Assembly: GCA_024663395.1 (NCBI GenBank)
Contig: JANFAH010000005.1
Coordinates: forward strand, 1,984,001 to 2,048,000
Origin: Pisolithus tinctorius
Taxonomy: Eukaryota; Basidiomycota; Agaricomycetes; Boletales; Pisolithaceae
Length of the DNA stretch: 64,000 nt
Direction of reading: 5' to 3'
Shown: piece after piece, positions 24,803-38,900 of the stretch
Layout of the letters: every line of letters starts with the position of its first letter
How positions within the stretch are numbered: the stretch's first letter is position 1
Notes under the pieces: generated by a model
Seen by the model: the letters and a program-made list of their open reading frames with translations, nothing else
Databases searched by the model: none
What the model was told of the DNA's origin: nothing
Program-made: the position numbers and the translations under genes

Positions 24803-27800
24803 CTAGCCGTTAAAAGCGAAGTCGTGATGCAACTTGACGGCATCGAACCTTCTCGAGTGATTGCTAACATGGGTACGCAAAAAGGTTGTAGGTGAGGTAT
24901 TCGCGACAACACTCACGTTGCAGAGGCGTTGGCTGCTCTTTGAGCGTTCTGACAGACACGCAAAAAGTGTTCGCTCCACAGAACAAATTTACCCTCTACT
25001 TCCGCTGGATCTTCTGAGTCCCTGACAACTTCCAACAATAGATCGTTATCTATGTAATACGATCAATACAGGCGGAGCACGATTTTTTGGCCACTTCACC
25101 TGTCGGGCACACGCAAGCGATAAGCTCGAGAGTTTCATCCAAGAGTATGCACTGTTCATCCACCGCTGATGCATCTGCGAGCTTGGTTTCCATGAGTTGG
25201 TTACAAGCCAGTAGGGAAAACATGACTACTGACATCGTGCCTCAGATCCTTCAATAGTTGAAGGAGAGACTGAGGGTCAGAAGTTTCGTGCGTGCTCGAT
25301 CCTTCAGCCTTGTTCGCAGTTGACTGCGAACAAGTTGCTACTCGGGAACTCGATGCCTCACTGGTTCCACCAACTTCCGATTCCCTGACGGAGACGTTAT
25401 CCCAGAAATCGTTAATATCGTCAAAAGCATCCTGGTGTACATCCTTTTGGTTTCTGGGTAGGGGTGGGGGTGCCCGAGCGACCGCGTACCCGATGTTTCG
25501 TGCCTGTTGCTTTTGGGGCGCGTTCTTCGCGGACAACCTGGATGACTTCGGTATCAGGTCCGTCGCTTTGAAGCTGACAATGATGTTCATTTTCGCATGT
25601 AAGCAGTCTTGAGCGTTGCTGCCCAGCTGTGCGAAATAACTGAGAACAACCGCTGTAGCCACTGGCAAAGACGAACCTCGAGATAATTAACTCCGAAACC
25701 GCTTCCAGAGGTCGTCCTACGGGTCGAGAATACTTGACGGCACAAAAGCTGTGTGACAATGCGTTCTGTCATACTCTGGTCTATGTTCGCAGCTGCGCCA
25801 TAGCCTGATAATCCCGAATAAGGAGCAATATTTTTACTCTTCCGTCCTCGCCAGACATCTTTGAACATGTTAAGCGTTATCCCACGATCGCGCCCAGAAT
25901 CAATCATATCGCTCAAAAGTTGCACGGCTTGCTGTGCCATTGCCGTGCAATTCTCTTTAACGGATTTTCCAGGCTTACAGCAGTTGTCGCAGCTCTTGTG
26001 ACATTCCCCTTCATCGAATTCTTCGTCGAAATGTCTAAGAAGAAGAACGCGCCGGCAGTCGCTTTCGTTGGAGCAATAGGCTACAACGGCGGATAGCCTT
26101 TCTAACTGTCGCTCAACCTCGTCTGGTGGGGGCCTGTTTCCATCATGGGGGTTGGTTAACATGCTCTGTAACTTTGCCACGTCCCGATATGCGTAGACTA
26201 GGCGAGCGTTAGAATAATAGTCATTGTAGGTATCGCAAAACAGATCTCACAGAGAATGCAATCTGATGGCCCTCCATCTCTCCCTGCACGCCCGGTTTCC
26301 TGGTAATATCTACTGCCGTTAACAAGGTCCCAACAAAGTGGTCCAGTCACATACCCATCCATGTCTTTGGACATCGTCACATGAATGACGAATCGAACTA
26401 AGCTGCCGGGTAAATATTATGAACTTCGGAAATGAATAAATCCGAACCATCGGGTTTGTCAATCCCCATGCCAAACGCGATCTAAACAGGCGTGAGATAG
26501 CGGGGGCAGCACCGTAGGTCCGTAAAACTTACTGTTGCCACTATGATTTTGCATATCCCCTTTGACCAATCAAGCTGGTTGACTCTCTTTTCATCGCGAT
26601 CCATTCCTGCGTGGAAATGTCTAGCAGACAGATTAAATTCCTCTCGAAGTCTCCTTGCCACGTCTTCACACTCGTCCCTAGACTGACAATAGATGATGCC
26701 TGTATCACCCTTGTGACGTGACTGAATAAACCCTGCAATTTCTTGCAGAAGGACCTTTTTCTGGGCGGGCTTCATCCGAACTTCGTAATACAAATTCGCT
26801 CTGTTGAAGGACTGTTTGAGACACACAGGGTCCCGAAGCGCCAGAGATTTCTTGATGTCCTCAATGGCCAATTCGTTGGCACTTCCAGTGAGAGCCATAA
26901 TCGGAATGTCCGGCCATCGCTTACGAAGGATCCCTAGAAAAGCATACTTTTGGACGTGGGCTCAGTGGACGGAGGTTTAGTAGTAGAAACATGAACTTAC
27001 TGATTCCCGCCACGATCGCCATCCCCCGATGACATGAGCTTCGTCAACGACAAAGCGTGCCAACTGTTTGCCCTCGTAGAGATCAACTACGATGTCTTGC
27101 ACGTTGTTGCTGTTTAAAAGTTTCTCCGGTGTCGTATACACCAGAGGAACATTATCACCCTTCCGCAGTCTAGGCAAGGCATCGTGGGCAGCGTCTGCGT
27201 CAGCAGTGTTAATGAGACGGAAAGCATTGATGCCTTTCCCGCGCAGAGCTAAGACTTGGTCCTCAATCAGTGATAGAAGGGGGGATATCACGAATGTTGT
27301 TCCTTGGGTCTTTCCGGACTTGCACAGAGCGGGTAATTGGTAACATAAACTCTTTCCACCCCCTGTCGGTGCGAGGTAAAACACGTCCTTTCCATCTAGG
27401 GTTGCAGTGATACACTCGAGTTGATTCTTCCGGAAGTGAGAGAGCTTGAAGGTGCCTTTCAGAAGCGATATAGCCTCGGCATAGTAAGGAGAAGCAGTAT
27501 GATCCACTCGTGCACCACTCGACGTTGAAGATACATGGGCTCCTGCCTGGTTGCCATCACGGGCATTCCCGCGCAGGGACTCTGTAGAAATAATCGGAGT
27601 GTCCGCATCTAAAGCATCCCACATTGCATCGTCACTATCAGGTGCCATAAAGTCATCCGCTGACGCATTAGTAGCTGGGAAGTCATCCTGTGTAGTGCAA
27701 GGTGCTTCAGAGGAATGAACTGAAGCACTTGTCATGGTGGTCGTAGTACCCGGAACGATGCTGCAATCAGAAGGGGTGATAGGTGTATCCGGAGTGACCG

Positions 27801-29023
27801 GATTTTCCATAGACGATAGAGGTGGTAATGGGGGATTCCTAGGTTTTGTCTTCACCAGTTCTAGTGCTGAAGACGAACGATCCAAGTGGAAGGGTGACAG
27901 CTGGGGAGACTGTTTTCGTTCATCTAGTTCTGAAGCAACAACCTGCTCCCTAATGCGGCGCATACGATCATCAACTTGATCCCTGGACATTGAGATAAGG
28001 TGCAGGAGGAACAAGAACAAATCGCCAAAACCCACAGTAGCAAAGAAAGTAATACGATATCATGGCCTTCTTCGAAGCCTTCGATATGTTTGTGCATGAG
28101 CTCGACGATTAGTTGTCTGTATTGGGTGACTCTAGCGAGCATCGATTGCAGCGATTGTGACGATTTCTAGAATACGGTAAACTGTAGTTAAAAGCAATAT
28201 CGAAGTACACTCACAAGCTGAAGATCTGGATGGGACTGTCGCTGAGGGGACTGTTGCACAGTAGCTTTCGCAAGTTTCTGCATTGGCGGAGTTGTACGCA
28301 GGGCAGCTGGTGGAGAAACGGACGAGGTTCCGAGTACAGAAGAAACTTTTGGAGGTACACGGGTGATCTCACTAGGCCTCGAGTTCTGTGGCTTACTACC
28401 AAGCAACCTGGTTTGTCGAGGAGACACGTGCACAGGATATGTCGTCCCATCGAACGAATGAAAGGCATCGTCCTGCTCGACAGATCTGACAGATTTGAGA
28501 CGCTTGCTTGAGCTCCCCTGCACGAACTCTGTTGAGTTGGAGACACGTTTTCTTGGGATCTGTTCCGTGAGGTCCAAAAGAGAAGGCTCCGAAGAGAGAT
28601 CGATAATGTCACGACGGCGAGGCATAGGAACAGAGTTCGCGCTTGCACTGGCTGGAGAAGCTGCCTTCGCAAAAGGCTGAAACGAGGATGTCGTCACTCC
28701 AGATGCCGAAGTCGCATTGTTACGAACTGCAGAACCTTGTATATGTGAATGGGTTGATGCAACACTCGCTGAAGGTGGTGACTTACAACCAGTTGCATTC
28801 AGGTCTGGGGACGGACCCGAGTGGCTGATTGCAGGTTTAAACTTGGAGTTTGCCTTCAGATGGGAGCTGGGTAAGGAAGCTAGTCGTACATGGATGGAGA
28901 GCCGAACTGACTGACCTTTTTGAAGCCGGCGGTACCAGGGGAGTGATTAGACGCAATGGGATTCTGACCTGCCAGAGGCAGCGGATGTACTCCTGATTGC
29001 ATTTGCATCTGGAGCTGTGTCAT
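24803..29023 (-). CDS. RecQ-family DNA helicase (Sgs1/BLM-like)
   Basis: 3'-5' DNA helicase for recombination and fork repair. A long disordered N-terminus is followed by LSHFRKNQLECITATLDG, the P-loop APTGGGKSLCYQLPA, DEAH, MALTGSA, TGIIYCQSRDECE, AFGMGIDKPD and YYQETGRAGRDG. The zinc-binding part has CRRVLLLRHFDEEF and CHKSCDNCCKPGKS, followed by an RQC-like region and a weak HRDC-like helical end. After DEAH the usual SQWGHDFR aromatic loop reads GGWRSWRE. I chose 29,023 as the start because the next exon has no ATG, and a 56-bp intron (GTACCG to GACTAG, near 28,895-28,950) joins the two in phase. The last intron puts the stop at 24,803. At least nine introns. Confidence 0.9.
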
Positions 29024-29324
29024 CGCGGGGGCGTAGAGCGCAGAAAGTCGAAGGCAACCGTGAGTGGACAGTGACCGATCAACGTTGTTTCCAAGAAGCA
29101 CGGGGGCAGCCGCACAGCAAGTTGCAAGGACAACTCGAGGACGCTTGTTTTCTTTCAAGTCCACGCACGGACCCAATTACTCTCCACGCGGCATTTGAGC
29201 CAGGTTGTCGAGTCGATCAGATCCAGAGCCGAGTCGCGTCAGGTCACGTGACCGTCCCAGCCAGTACATTTCATTAGTACGCGCGCGCGTCACAGCCCAA
29301 CCCAGGAATTGACTTACTGTCGTG

Positions 29325-31028
29325 ATGTCCGGGCAGTATTGGTTTCCCAACATGCCCATCCCAGAGATCATGACTGCCCTCTCCGAGTGGGGTCTGTCCG
29401 TCAGCACCGAACAGCTGGTCAGGCCATCTTCGGATTTCGTCATGGGCGTATACAGCGCATGTCTCGAACAAGTAACGGGACTATCATCAGACGCTCTCCA
29501 GGAGTCCATCCAAAGTGCGCTTGCATCCATGGAAGACTCTAATACAGTCGGTGTAATTGTGCACCGCAGGATCGATGCTAATGCTAATCCTCTTCCAGGA
29601 CCTATATTCTGCGAGTGTAGCGCACAATTTCATGTTATACCATCTGTGGGTCGATCTATCAATTCCCTCATGTTCTTCCTACTTATTTACCAATAGAACT
29701 CGCTTCGCCAACGCCGCACGTATCATGGACTTCAGTTCAAAGGACCTCTATAATCCTGAACCGGAACGAACCCGATTTATACTCTCTGCCTTCATCAATT
29801 TTGTCAAGTTTGCAGAGCAATGTACACCGTTTACAAGCGGCCTCCGTGACAAATCTATTACGGTTATGGAGGAAAGGGAACAAGTTGCACAGGAATTGGC
29901 AGCCGTCCAACACAAACTCAGCGCCCTTAAGTGAGCGCGCTCACAACGTTGCCGTACACAGTCCCTGCTGATGCTACCCGAGAGCCCAGAGAGCTAAAGA
30001 TGAGCCTAAGTGCGAAGAGTTGCGAACGGAGAACGCTGCAATAACTGCACATCTCATGGTCACCAAGGAGACGACCCAAAAAGTGGTCAAGGAAATCGAG
30101 GCTCTCAAAGTAGAGAAGGCCTCCGTCCTGTCGAAGAAGGATAATGTCAACAACGAAACGACCCTACTTCTTGACAGGATCTCACGAACACGGTCTCGCA
30201 TCGTGCAGTCCCCTGAACGGATTAAGCGCAATATCACTACCATGGGTGCTGCCACGATCGAAGACAAGAAGGTAATTTCTCAAAATGAAGCCAAAGCAAG
30301 GGCCCTCCAAACAAAGATATCTGCACTGTCGAACATTGAAATAGTTTGTCACTTGCAACTTGTTCTCATCTGCTCTCATAACATTGCCTGCAGGATTTGA
30401 GGGCTTGTGTTGAACAGCTCCAAACCACAGAAAAGGAGGTGCAACTCCTTGAGGCTTCCCAAAAGGAACTGGCAGATGTCAAAGACAGCATGGACTACAA
30501 GAAGGTCGAGCGTAGCGAGTTGCAGATGAAAAAGGAGGTACGTGAATTGTCCTTGATTCGTCATAAAGATCAAGTGGTCATCACTGCTTCAGAGAGTACA
30601 CAGGCAACTGGCAAACGCCCAGGAAAAATTGGAGCGCGCCCAAAGACACGCAGAAGAAAAGAGACATGCCAGTCAACAGACCATTGAACGACTGCAGCGC
30701 GAGTACGAACAAATGGATGTTGAAAGGCGAGAAAATGATAAGCAGGTCGAGGAACTTCGCAAGGAAGTTGATGAGATCGAAACCAAGGTTTGCTTGCCAG
30801 GTTGTATGCAAGCTATGATTCATGACATCATCGTTCGCAGATGGTAGAGCATCTGAAGAAGAGTGAAGCCGAGCTCAACGAACTCCTAGCGGAATACTGG
30901 AAACTTCGACATGAAACTGGTATGACATATTAGGCGTTATACTTTCCGCGAGCATTCACCTATATTCTATAGAGGTGTACATGGAGACACTTGCAAACAA
31001 ACTCAACATGAACGTGACCTCGGAATGA
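29325..31028 (+). CDS. NUF2: Kinetochore protein NUF2 (Ndc80 complex)
   Basis: Starts MSGQYWFPNMPIPEIMTALS, followed by the calponin-homology-like head with FMLYHL, DFSSKDLYNPEPERTRFILS and FINFVKFAEQ, as in Nuf2 proteins. The rest is a long coiled coil (EEREQVAQELAAVQHKLSAL onward) that would pair with Ndc80 and reach Spc24/25. It ends METLANKLNMNVTSE. About seven short introns. It is divergent from the RecQ gene (starts about 300 bp apart) and convergent with the ING gene (stops about 70 bp apart). Confidence 0.93.
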
Positions 31029-31099
31029 CGACGTGGACGTAATAATGCTGCGAATTGGTGTTCAATGCTTAAACATGACGCGTGTTGTAAATGATTTAC

Positions 31100-32577
31100 T
31101 TAGGATCGCTGCCTCCCCCTTTGCACCATCTTCGGCTTACACTCACGACAATACCACTTCGACTTCTTGCTCGGTAATTCCGAAAGGCCTGTGCATCCAA
31201 GATGAAACTAGATAATGTTAAAGACTCCTTAGCCAAGAGCATCTTCAGCAACAATTGGACGGACTCACCCACTCCAGCTTACAACTCTTATTGTCGCAAG
31301 CGATCATCTTATGAGTTGGCGTCGTGAGACGATTTGCCGGCCTATCAGTGGCTACGATAGTAACACCTACCGTTCCAAAGGATACCTGGTGGCAATAGCA
31401 ATATCTCCTTTCGTTTGGGTCGGCGGAAATTGGTGGCCCTTGAGGAGTGGGCTGACTAGGCATTGTCAGTCTAACACCTCTTCGGGTCCTGGGTGCCTCT
31501 GCAACTGCAGGTGGAATTGGTGCTTCTGGAGTTTCTGGCTCATGGAAGACAATTTTCTTCAGTTTCTTGGGCACCGGTGAAGCGGAGGCTAACGGACCAA
31601 CTTCGCTGACGACGACATGGCCATCGACAGGAGGTTCGGGTTCGGGTGTAAGAGCGAGCGGACTATGCTCAACGTGAGAGGGACGCGCCCATCGCGGTAC
31701 CGCTACGATGTCTGGAAGTAGGATGGGTGCAAGGTGCGTACCAGGGCGCATGCCAAGAGATATGGCAGCTTCTTGTTCCTTGATAGCCTGATCCAGAAGT
31801 CTGATGTGCCGGTCGACCTGAGGCGTAACTCGTGATACAAGACAGTTGATTACCATTTAAATACCACTTACGGTTTCGTGCGCCGTTTGAGCAATGCTCA
31901 CCTTCTCCTCTGCTGCGCGCAACGACTCTTCGGATACCTGCGCAATGTGTTGCAGAACACTCTGTGTCGATTCACCATGAACAGGCTGAGGCGACGTGCC
32001 GAGTTGTACGGTGGTACTAGGGCCATCGAGGGTACGACCGGCGTCGCCGTTGGTTAAATTGCGAGCAGAAGAATCCGAGTCCACACTTTGGCCCACACTA
32101 CTGGGCGCTGCACCGTCAATGACGACCTCTACAAGCTGTCGCACGAGATGCTTCCTAAGTTCCACATATCTTCTCACTGACGACAGCAAGTCTACATAGA
32201 ACGCTTGAAATCGATTGTGAACTGCAACAGAAGCCACACCAGCAACAGAAGTTTACCTTCATTTTGGGCATCTAACTCGCGGATGAGTTTGAGCTGGCGA
32301 TGGATAGACAGGGGCAGTTGTTCGAGTACTGTAGAAGTGATATGAATCGGTCTCACACCGCAGATGGCACACCAGCTGGTTTACCTCCATGATTTTCTTC
32401 CTTGAACGCGTCCCAAACCTCGAGCTCTTTCCTTCGTTCGTCCGGGAGCTCGTCTGATTCAGGACTCTTGGAAAAGTCTTGGGGTTCGTTAACGTCGACG
32501 ACTTCCACTGTCCGTTCGTCGTCGCCTTCTGGGAACGCTTGTGAACGTCGACGGGGCTTGCGGGACTTATATGTCAT
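31100..32577 (-). CDS. ING-family PHD-finger protein
   Basis: Chromatin reader of histone H3K4me3 that sits in HAT or HDAC complexes (Yng2/Pho23 type). Starts MTYKSRKPRRRSQAF. The ING N-terminal signature EQLPLSIHRQLKLIRELDAQ lies at about 32,330-32,270, followed by a coiled region with RYVELRKHLVRQLVE and HIRLLDQAIKEQEAA. After a Pro-rich linker comes the PHD: RYCYCHQVSFG, MIACDNKSCKLEW, then FHLGCTGLSELP and WYCRECKPK over two introns. The stop is at 31,100-31,102. I cannot decide between the NuA4 and Rpd3L subtypes. Confidence 0.88.
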
Positions 32578-32957
32578 GCTAACACTGGGTGGAGGCAGCT
32601 TTTGGCAGCAATACCGCGGCGTGACTGAGGTGCACGTCGCGTAGTCACAACTCGAGCGCTCAAACTGAAGCCTGTCTCAGACTCGTAGGAATTACATTGC
32701 AAGAGCAACACTTGACAAACGAGAGCTTCAGTATGCGCCTGTCATGATTACATTAACCACGGCTGGAAGCCAAACTACCCTGTAAAATCGTGACAATGCT
32801 ATAAAACAAGTAGATCTGGGTAACCAGTGGCCGATACAGCCTGACTACGATACATTAAGCCTTCGAGTAGCTTGGAGATCTTTCCCTGCCCATGTGCAAG
32901 CCTGAATTCCCGTTCTCCTCTTTGGCGCGTAGATTGATTGAAAAAGGGTCATGCACA
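32578..32957. other. Intergenic region
   Basis: 380 bp between the ING gene start and the HEATR5-type stop. I see no gene or repeat. Confidence 0.5.
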
Positions 32958-35900
32958 TCAGAAAGACCTCAGAGAAATCTGTGGTTTTGCCGTTGTTTGA
33001 GTGACAGCTGATGCACCTTCAACTGCCTTCCTGATGGACAGCTCAAGCACTTCTCGCACTTTCGGATCAAGCTGGGCAGCAGCTTCCTTGAAAAACGTTG
33101 GGGATGACGCTGCGAGTGTTAAAAGTTGTGACACGGCGCTCGAATGAATTCTGGGCGCGGGGACGCGCGAAGGACGTAAGAGAAGAGTAATCGTAGGCAG
33201 GATTATACACAGCAGGCGAGTGCCTGTCACCACAGATGCGTGAGAAGGTGGCCTCCGAACGCATTAGAAAACTAAGCTTACGATTCTGTTCTGTCGCCAA
33301 CGAGAGTAGCGCGGCGAACGTTTTATATACCTCCTCGATGGCAGAGCAATGTTGCTCTGATAGGGTATCGTCGTCTATGCGGGGTGATAACCTAGCAACG
33401 TACTGCACTAGTGCAGGTAAGAGTAATCGGGAGCAACTACGAAGAAGGTCGCTGCCCGTTGCCGCCACTGTGAGCGTTTTCGAACAGTGAACTGCTATCA
33501 TAGCCATCTACGATAGAAAGAGAGCAGGTCGCTTAGGACAATCTCGAGAGACAAGAACATCACACGCACATCATCACTCTCCTCCAGTTTCTGGCAGATA
33601 AGATGGGCTAGGTGCTCGACGACTCCACATGCAATTTTCGCTCGAGGGGGAATGCTGGTCAGGATGACCACAGAGGCCAGCATATTCGTGTTAACCTTTC
33701 TGGTACAAACCGAGCCCTCTCGTCCACTGCGGAGCCTCAGAATTAGGGTTAGGCTGGTATGACCACGGGAGACCCACCGCATATCGTCAATGTTCAGCAG
33801 GCACGAGGATACCAGTCCATGAATTAATTGGTCATAGCGATCACGAGTACTCTCCACCTCGACCGACAATAACGCCTTGAATGCAGGCAGAGTGGGGGTT
33901 ACAAGGTCCATGTCTAACGTTTCATCCTTCAGTAGCTCTGAAACAAACAAAGGTTCATCACAAATTTGAGCACTGACGCTAATCATACCTGCATAGAGTA
34001 CACATCCAATGCCACGAACATCCTCTCGAATGTTGCCAACCGTCGTTGTTGCCACAAGCTCGAAGTTGCTCAAGGCACCGCTTATCATCTTGGCTAGCTC
34101 TTGGAGGGACCCAGCTACCGCAAAGGTGAACGTCTCAGCCAAATTTCTACACGTCCTACTCACTTATCGCAGGAGCTCCTTGACTGTGTCTGACGTGCCG
34201 TAGAACATACACGCATATCTTCAGGCACTGAGCACGGACCGAGTCGACAGGTAGACTCTCGTTGCTTGAGCTCTCATCAGCTTTACCCCAGAGTAACCCA
34301 GGCATCACTTACGACACGGCAGCGCCTTCGATTCCGAGATGCCCGAAATGCTTACAGAAGGCACGGACAACTACCAGGAGGTGAACAAGGGTAGCTGCGT
34401 TTTCCACCATCACCATACGATGACACAAATTGAAGAACTCCTTGAGTATAGCCGGTTCCAGCAGTGCCTTTCCAGAATAACGAGGATCTATGAGAGATTT
34501 GAGGGCTCCCAGGGACGCAGTCGCGACGTCGGCTTGTAGATGGACTGAATTCGTTGGTTGGGAAGGGGGCATCGCCAGAGCCTCGTACACGAGACCGAAG
34601 ATGACATAGAAAAGTGGCGCTGGCTCAGCACGGACTGTGGAAGCGCCATTGATATTTGATTTTGGGTCTTGCCCAAGGATGGCGGCAGCCACAAAACCGT
34701 CCGCACGATCCATAGCGTTGGCAACCGCTTGAAGGATGGTAGCCCATGCGTCGCAGTAATACTGCATGGATGGTCTTCGTCAAGTCGGCGGAATGGCATG
34801 GAAGAAGTCACCTACCGGTAACAACACCACTTTACCCAGATTTGCGAATGATGGGTCCAAAGAAAGCACTGAGGAATCGTAGACAAATTCTGAATCTACA
34901 CGGATAGTAGCATAATCACGCAAACACGCAACCCATTGCGACGCGAGTATTTCTCGGTAGGGTTGGATAACCTCAAGAAGGTATGTTTGTTCCGTTGACG
35001 CTATTTCCAATCGGGCCCATGCAGCTAGAATAGACACTCTGAGCATCCCAGACGCGTTCGGGCTCAGCTCGCCAAGGGTCCCCATTTTCAAATTGCCGTT
35101 CCCTTGGACACACACGAAATTAGTCGAAAACACACAGAACCGAAGTTTCAAATTACCGTTAACTTCTGTCAGAGCACTCGTTAGCTGCTTCAGAATCCGA
35201 CCCATCCTAGCGGTGTCCTTTACCACACCACACCCAACAAAAAGGGCGCAGGCATCGATAGCTGAGGATAAAATTTCCGGCGTTGAGTCGGAAGAAAATG
35301 CAGGGGTAAGAGCAGCTGTGATCGGCGCCTGATGCTGCTCAAGCAGCAAAGCCTCCGGGTAATCCGGGTCCGGTGTCTTAGAAAAAACCTGGTCTCCTAT
35401 GAGCAAATGACTGCATTTACCCCATATGCATAATGTACTCGCCTGGATGACATCACATAGAACAACCAGACCCTCCAGCCGAATTTCCGTCACATATGCA
35501 GCCGATGCTGTGAATGCCATTTTAATCAAATCAGGTATTCTGGAAACAAGAAGACCATGGGCAGGAATGCCTCTGTTCTTCGCGAAGAGAACGTCCGTGT
35601 GCTCTTTCCTTGCCGATTTAGCTACCACTGTGCATATTCCGTGCAAACATTCCAATGCGAAAAGTTGAGTCCTCCACCTTGATATGGAAGCGGAGGAGGA
35701 GCCCTCTTGTGCTGCCTTACTGGCAGATGTGGATATGTTGAGTGACTGGCCTTCGTCGTCTAGGTTGGCCGCTGCATCGACTGTCTTCTGTGGGGCATTG
35801 GTACGTAACATGATTCTAAGACATAGGTCAATCCAAGCCGAGGGGTTGTGGATTGCTGTCTGAGAAAGCCAACTCTTGATGACGCTTCGAACCCCCTGAA

Positions 35901-38900
35901 TTCCGGGGTCACCGTCCAGCATTGCAAAAAGATCTTCCACTAGGCCGTCGCCACCCAGCCTTGACATCACTAAAGCATCCTTCTGGACGAGCTGATACAA
36001 GGCGTCTATAGCAGCAAGCTTCAATTGACGTCTGTTGGAGGCAAGATGTGACCTGAAGCGGGCCACTGCATCCGGGATGTCTACGTGAGTTGACGCAAAC
36101 ATGAGAAGGTGTTGAGTGCACTTGATGGCCTCGACGAGGATATCTTCGTCTTCCTCGGAAGAGAACTCTCGCACCAGGTCCAGGACAAGCGACCTGGTCC
36201 TTGACGACTCCTCGACGTCAGGCCCCAGTATTGTGATGATTGCGTCTATAATACGACAGACTATAGGGAATGCCTGCAGATCCCCACTGAGGTTTGCATT
36301 ATTTAGCGTGCCTCCTTCAGTTTCGTGGGCTTCCGACATGTATATCTTCACCAGCATTCCAAGCGTGCTTGGGACGAACGGAGTGAATGCCAAGCTCGCG
36401 GCATTAACGACTTTGGCCAGAGCGGTCAACGACCAGTAATGGACAAGCGGATGAGGATCGTTGCTGAGGGACATCAATATGTTCACTGTCGTTTTCAAGA
36501 TGGGAGCGGCAGCAAGTCCGCCGACGTGACTGTAGAGTTCCCCAAAGGCAAGTGCGCAGCCAGCACGCCCTTGAGGATCGCGGTTGTTAACAATATGGTC
36601 GACTAGGACCTTGGCTTGGCTAGTCAGGAACGTAGTCCCAGAGATATTTGCCAGGCGACCGATCGCTTCACTACTTGCGCAGCGTAAAAGCGGATCTCCG
36701 TCCACCAGGGCATCCTAAGAGGTGGGTTTTCAAAGGCAGTAAGAAATAACAGACACAGACGAACTTTGAGGAATCCTGCTAAAGCAGTGGTTACTTGAAG
36801 ATGACCAAGGGTTTCTTTTGCCTGGCGATAGTGAGTGGTCGCAGCATATCTCAAAGTTTGTACGGTGGCTATGGTAGCATTGACGAATACGGCAGCCTTA
36901 CGACCAGCATTCTTGTCAAGCTTCGGCGACTTCACTAACTCGGTAAGTTGCGTGACGAATCGCGTAGTGGTGGCCAGGTCCTGCAATGGGAGCAATCGAG
37001 CGAACAATTCGATAGCAGCATTCACAACAGCTGAAGGCGATGGAGGAGGGTCAAACCACAGCGAGTCACTTCCCAATGTGCCGGGAAGACACAAAGACAA
37101 AGTATCATGTTCACGTGCACCCAGAACTGGTTTACGAAGCTATTAGACGTCCGAAATTAGACACAAATGGACTACCAGGGGTGGAACGCAAGCAAACTTA
37201 CAAGCAATGTTGTGAGTTCCTCGACCTGCTCGTTCGTGAGCCGCCCAGTCTGAGTACTTAACAAACCCTCGGTGTCATCGTCCACAATATCTATCGTAGT
37301 TACCCCATATCCAAAACCGTCAGCAGTTTGCCATACGGAGGTAAAACCAGAAGACGAAGCGATGGAAGCTTGTATTGCGGACATTCCGTCGCCTTCCGGG
37401 CCTGCAAATATGGTCAAGGTGGACTGGAGCAGATTTGATTGAGCAGACTCCGTCAGCGAGGAGGTCCCGAGAGCAGCAAAGCATTGGTATACTCGACAAC
37501 GCAGCAGACACTCTCTTGTGCGGAGATTGGGTCCCTTCGCGTCAGTTGACGGTAACACAGGTTCTTCGGCGATTTGGGAGGCAAATGCATTCGTAAATGA
37601 AAGTGCATTGTTCAGCATGGAAGAAATCCTCCGGGAAACGTCGAGGGTTATCAAAGGGCTATTATGAAGTAGGAAGCACAAGATAGCACCTAAAGCACTC
37701 TCTCGAACGTGAAGAAGAAACTCCCATTCGCTAGCAGAGCGGCCCGGAGAGTTATCTTTGTTGCTTGTCTTCGGCAATGCATTGCGCCACAAGACCAGGA
37801 GCTGTGAAAGATGCGACCGAACGAAGTTGGGACCAAGAAGCATGAGGGACGCAATCAAAATCCATGCGACTTCAACCTCTACGCCTGCAATGCGTACGTC
37901 GTGCTCGACTGCGCGTTTGAGGAGTTGTGTGGCCGTGTCCAGAACATTTGTCGCAACGTCGAAAGAAACATACAAAGGGCGCTCGGGAATGGTCGAAACC
38001 AGTGCTGCAAGACCATACGCACGGCCAAGCGCGCGCCGATCGATATCTGACGGGGCGGCTGGAGACTGCAACGACTCGATATCACGGTGAAGTGATTCTA
38101 TGACAGATAGAATAATCTTCGGTAAACGCAAAGGGGTGGAGGAGCAGAAGCATTTCAATGCCCAGCTCGCATTAACGCGAACAGAATGACTAGGGTGTGT
38201 GAGGAGGGTCAATAAAGGTTCCGCAACGGCATCCTGTACTCAAGGATGCTGTGAAGAAATCTGAATCAGTCGGTGATCATACTCACCTGGACTACGGGAG
38301 GCGCATTACCCAGCATTTGCAGGAGCTCCGCGGTCTCCGTGAGAGCGATTGTAAGGACATTGGATGACGGTGCCACCTGACCAGGCATCAAGGCTGGCCA
38401 TCTCCTTAGGTATGACGATGACAGTTCCTGGATAGCACCGATTTGTCCCTGCTCGCTCAACATTCGCGCAGCTACAAGGTCACGAAGCAAGGCACCAACG
38501 ACCTTCCGTGTGAAAAGCCGATCATATCTCGTTGCACTGTTCTTCGGATGTGAAACCACTTCCACCATGAGATGGCCGACAATGAGAGCATAATTACTCT
38601 CCACGAACTCCGCACCAAGCTTTGTTAGGAGGGCGAAGTAGAAATCAAATATGCCCGCACGGGCTCTTCGAGAGAGGTTTGCCTTGTTAAAGTGTGACGA
38701 TAATTGAGACAACATTTCACCAGGTGCCAGGAGTGGTTTTAGGTGCTCAGAAGCTACGTAAGCAGGGATGGAAGCATTGGCGTTCTCAGCATCCTTCTTG
38801 CTCTTCTGCTGCTCGGGTGCAGGGGCTACTCGCGCAACTTGTGTGGCGGCAAGTACGTGTCCAACGAGATGCGCTAGAGCTTGTCGAGTGATCTGGTCGC

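Noticed and set aside
28697..28700. Start of the RecQ gene at 28,697
   Set aside because: That codon is GTG, not ATG. An upstream exon with an ATG at 29,023 joins in phase through a 56-bp GT-AG intron.
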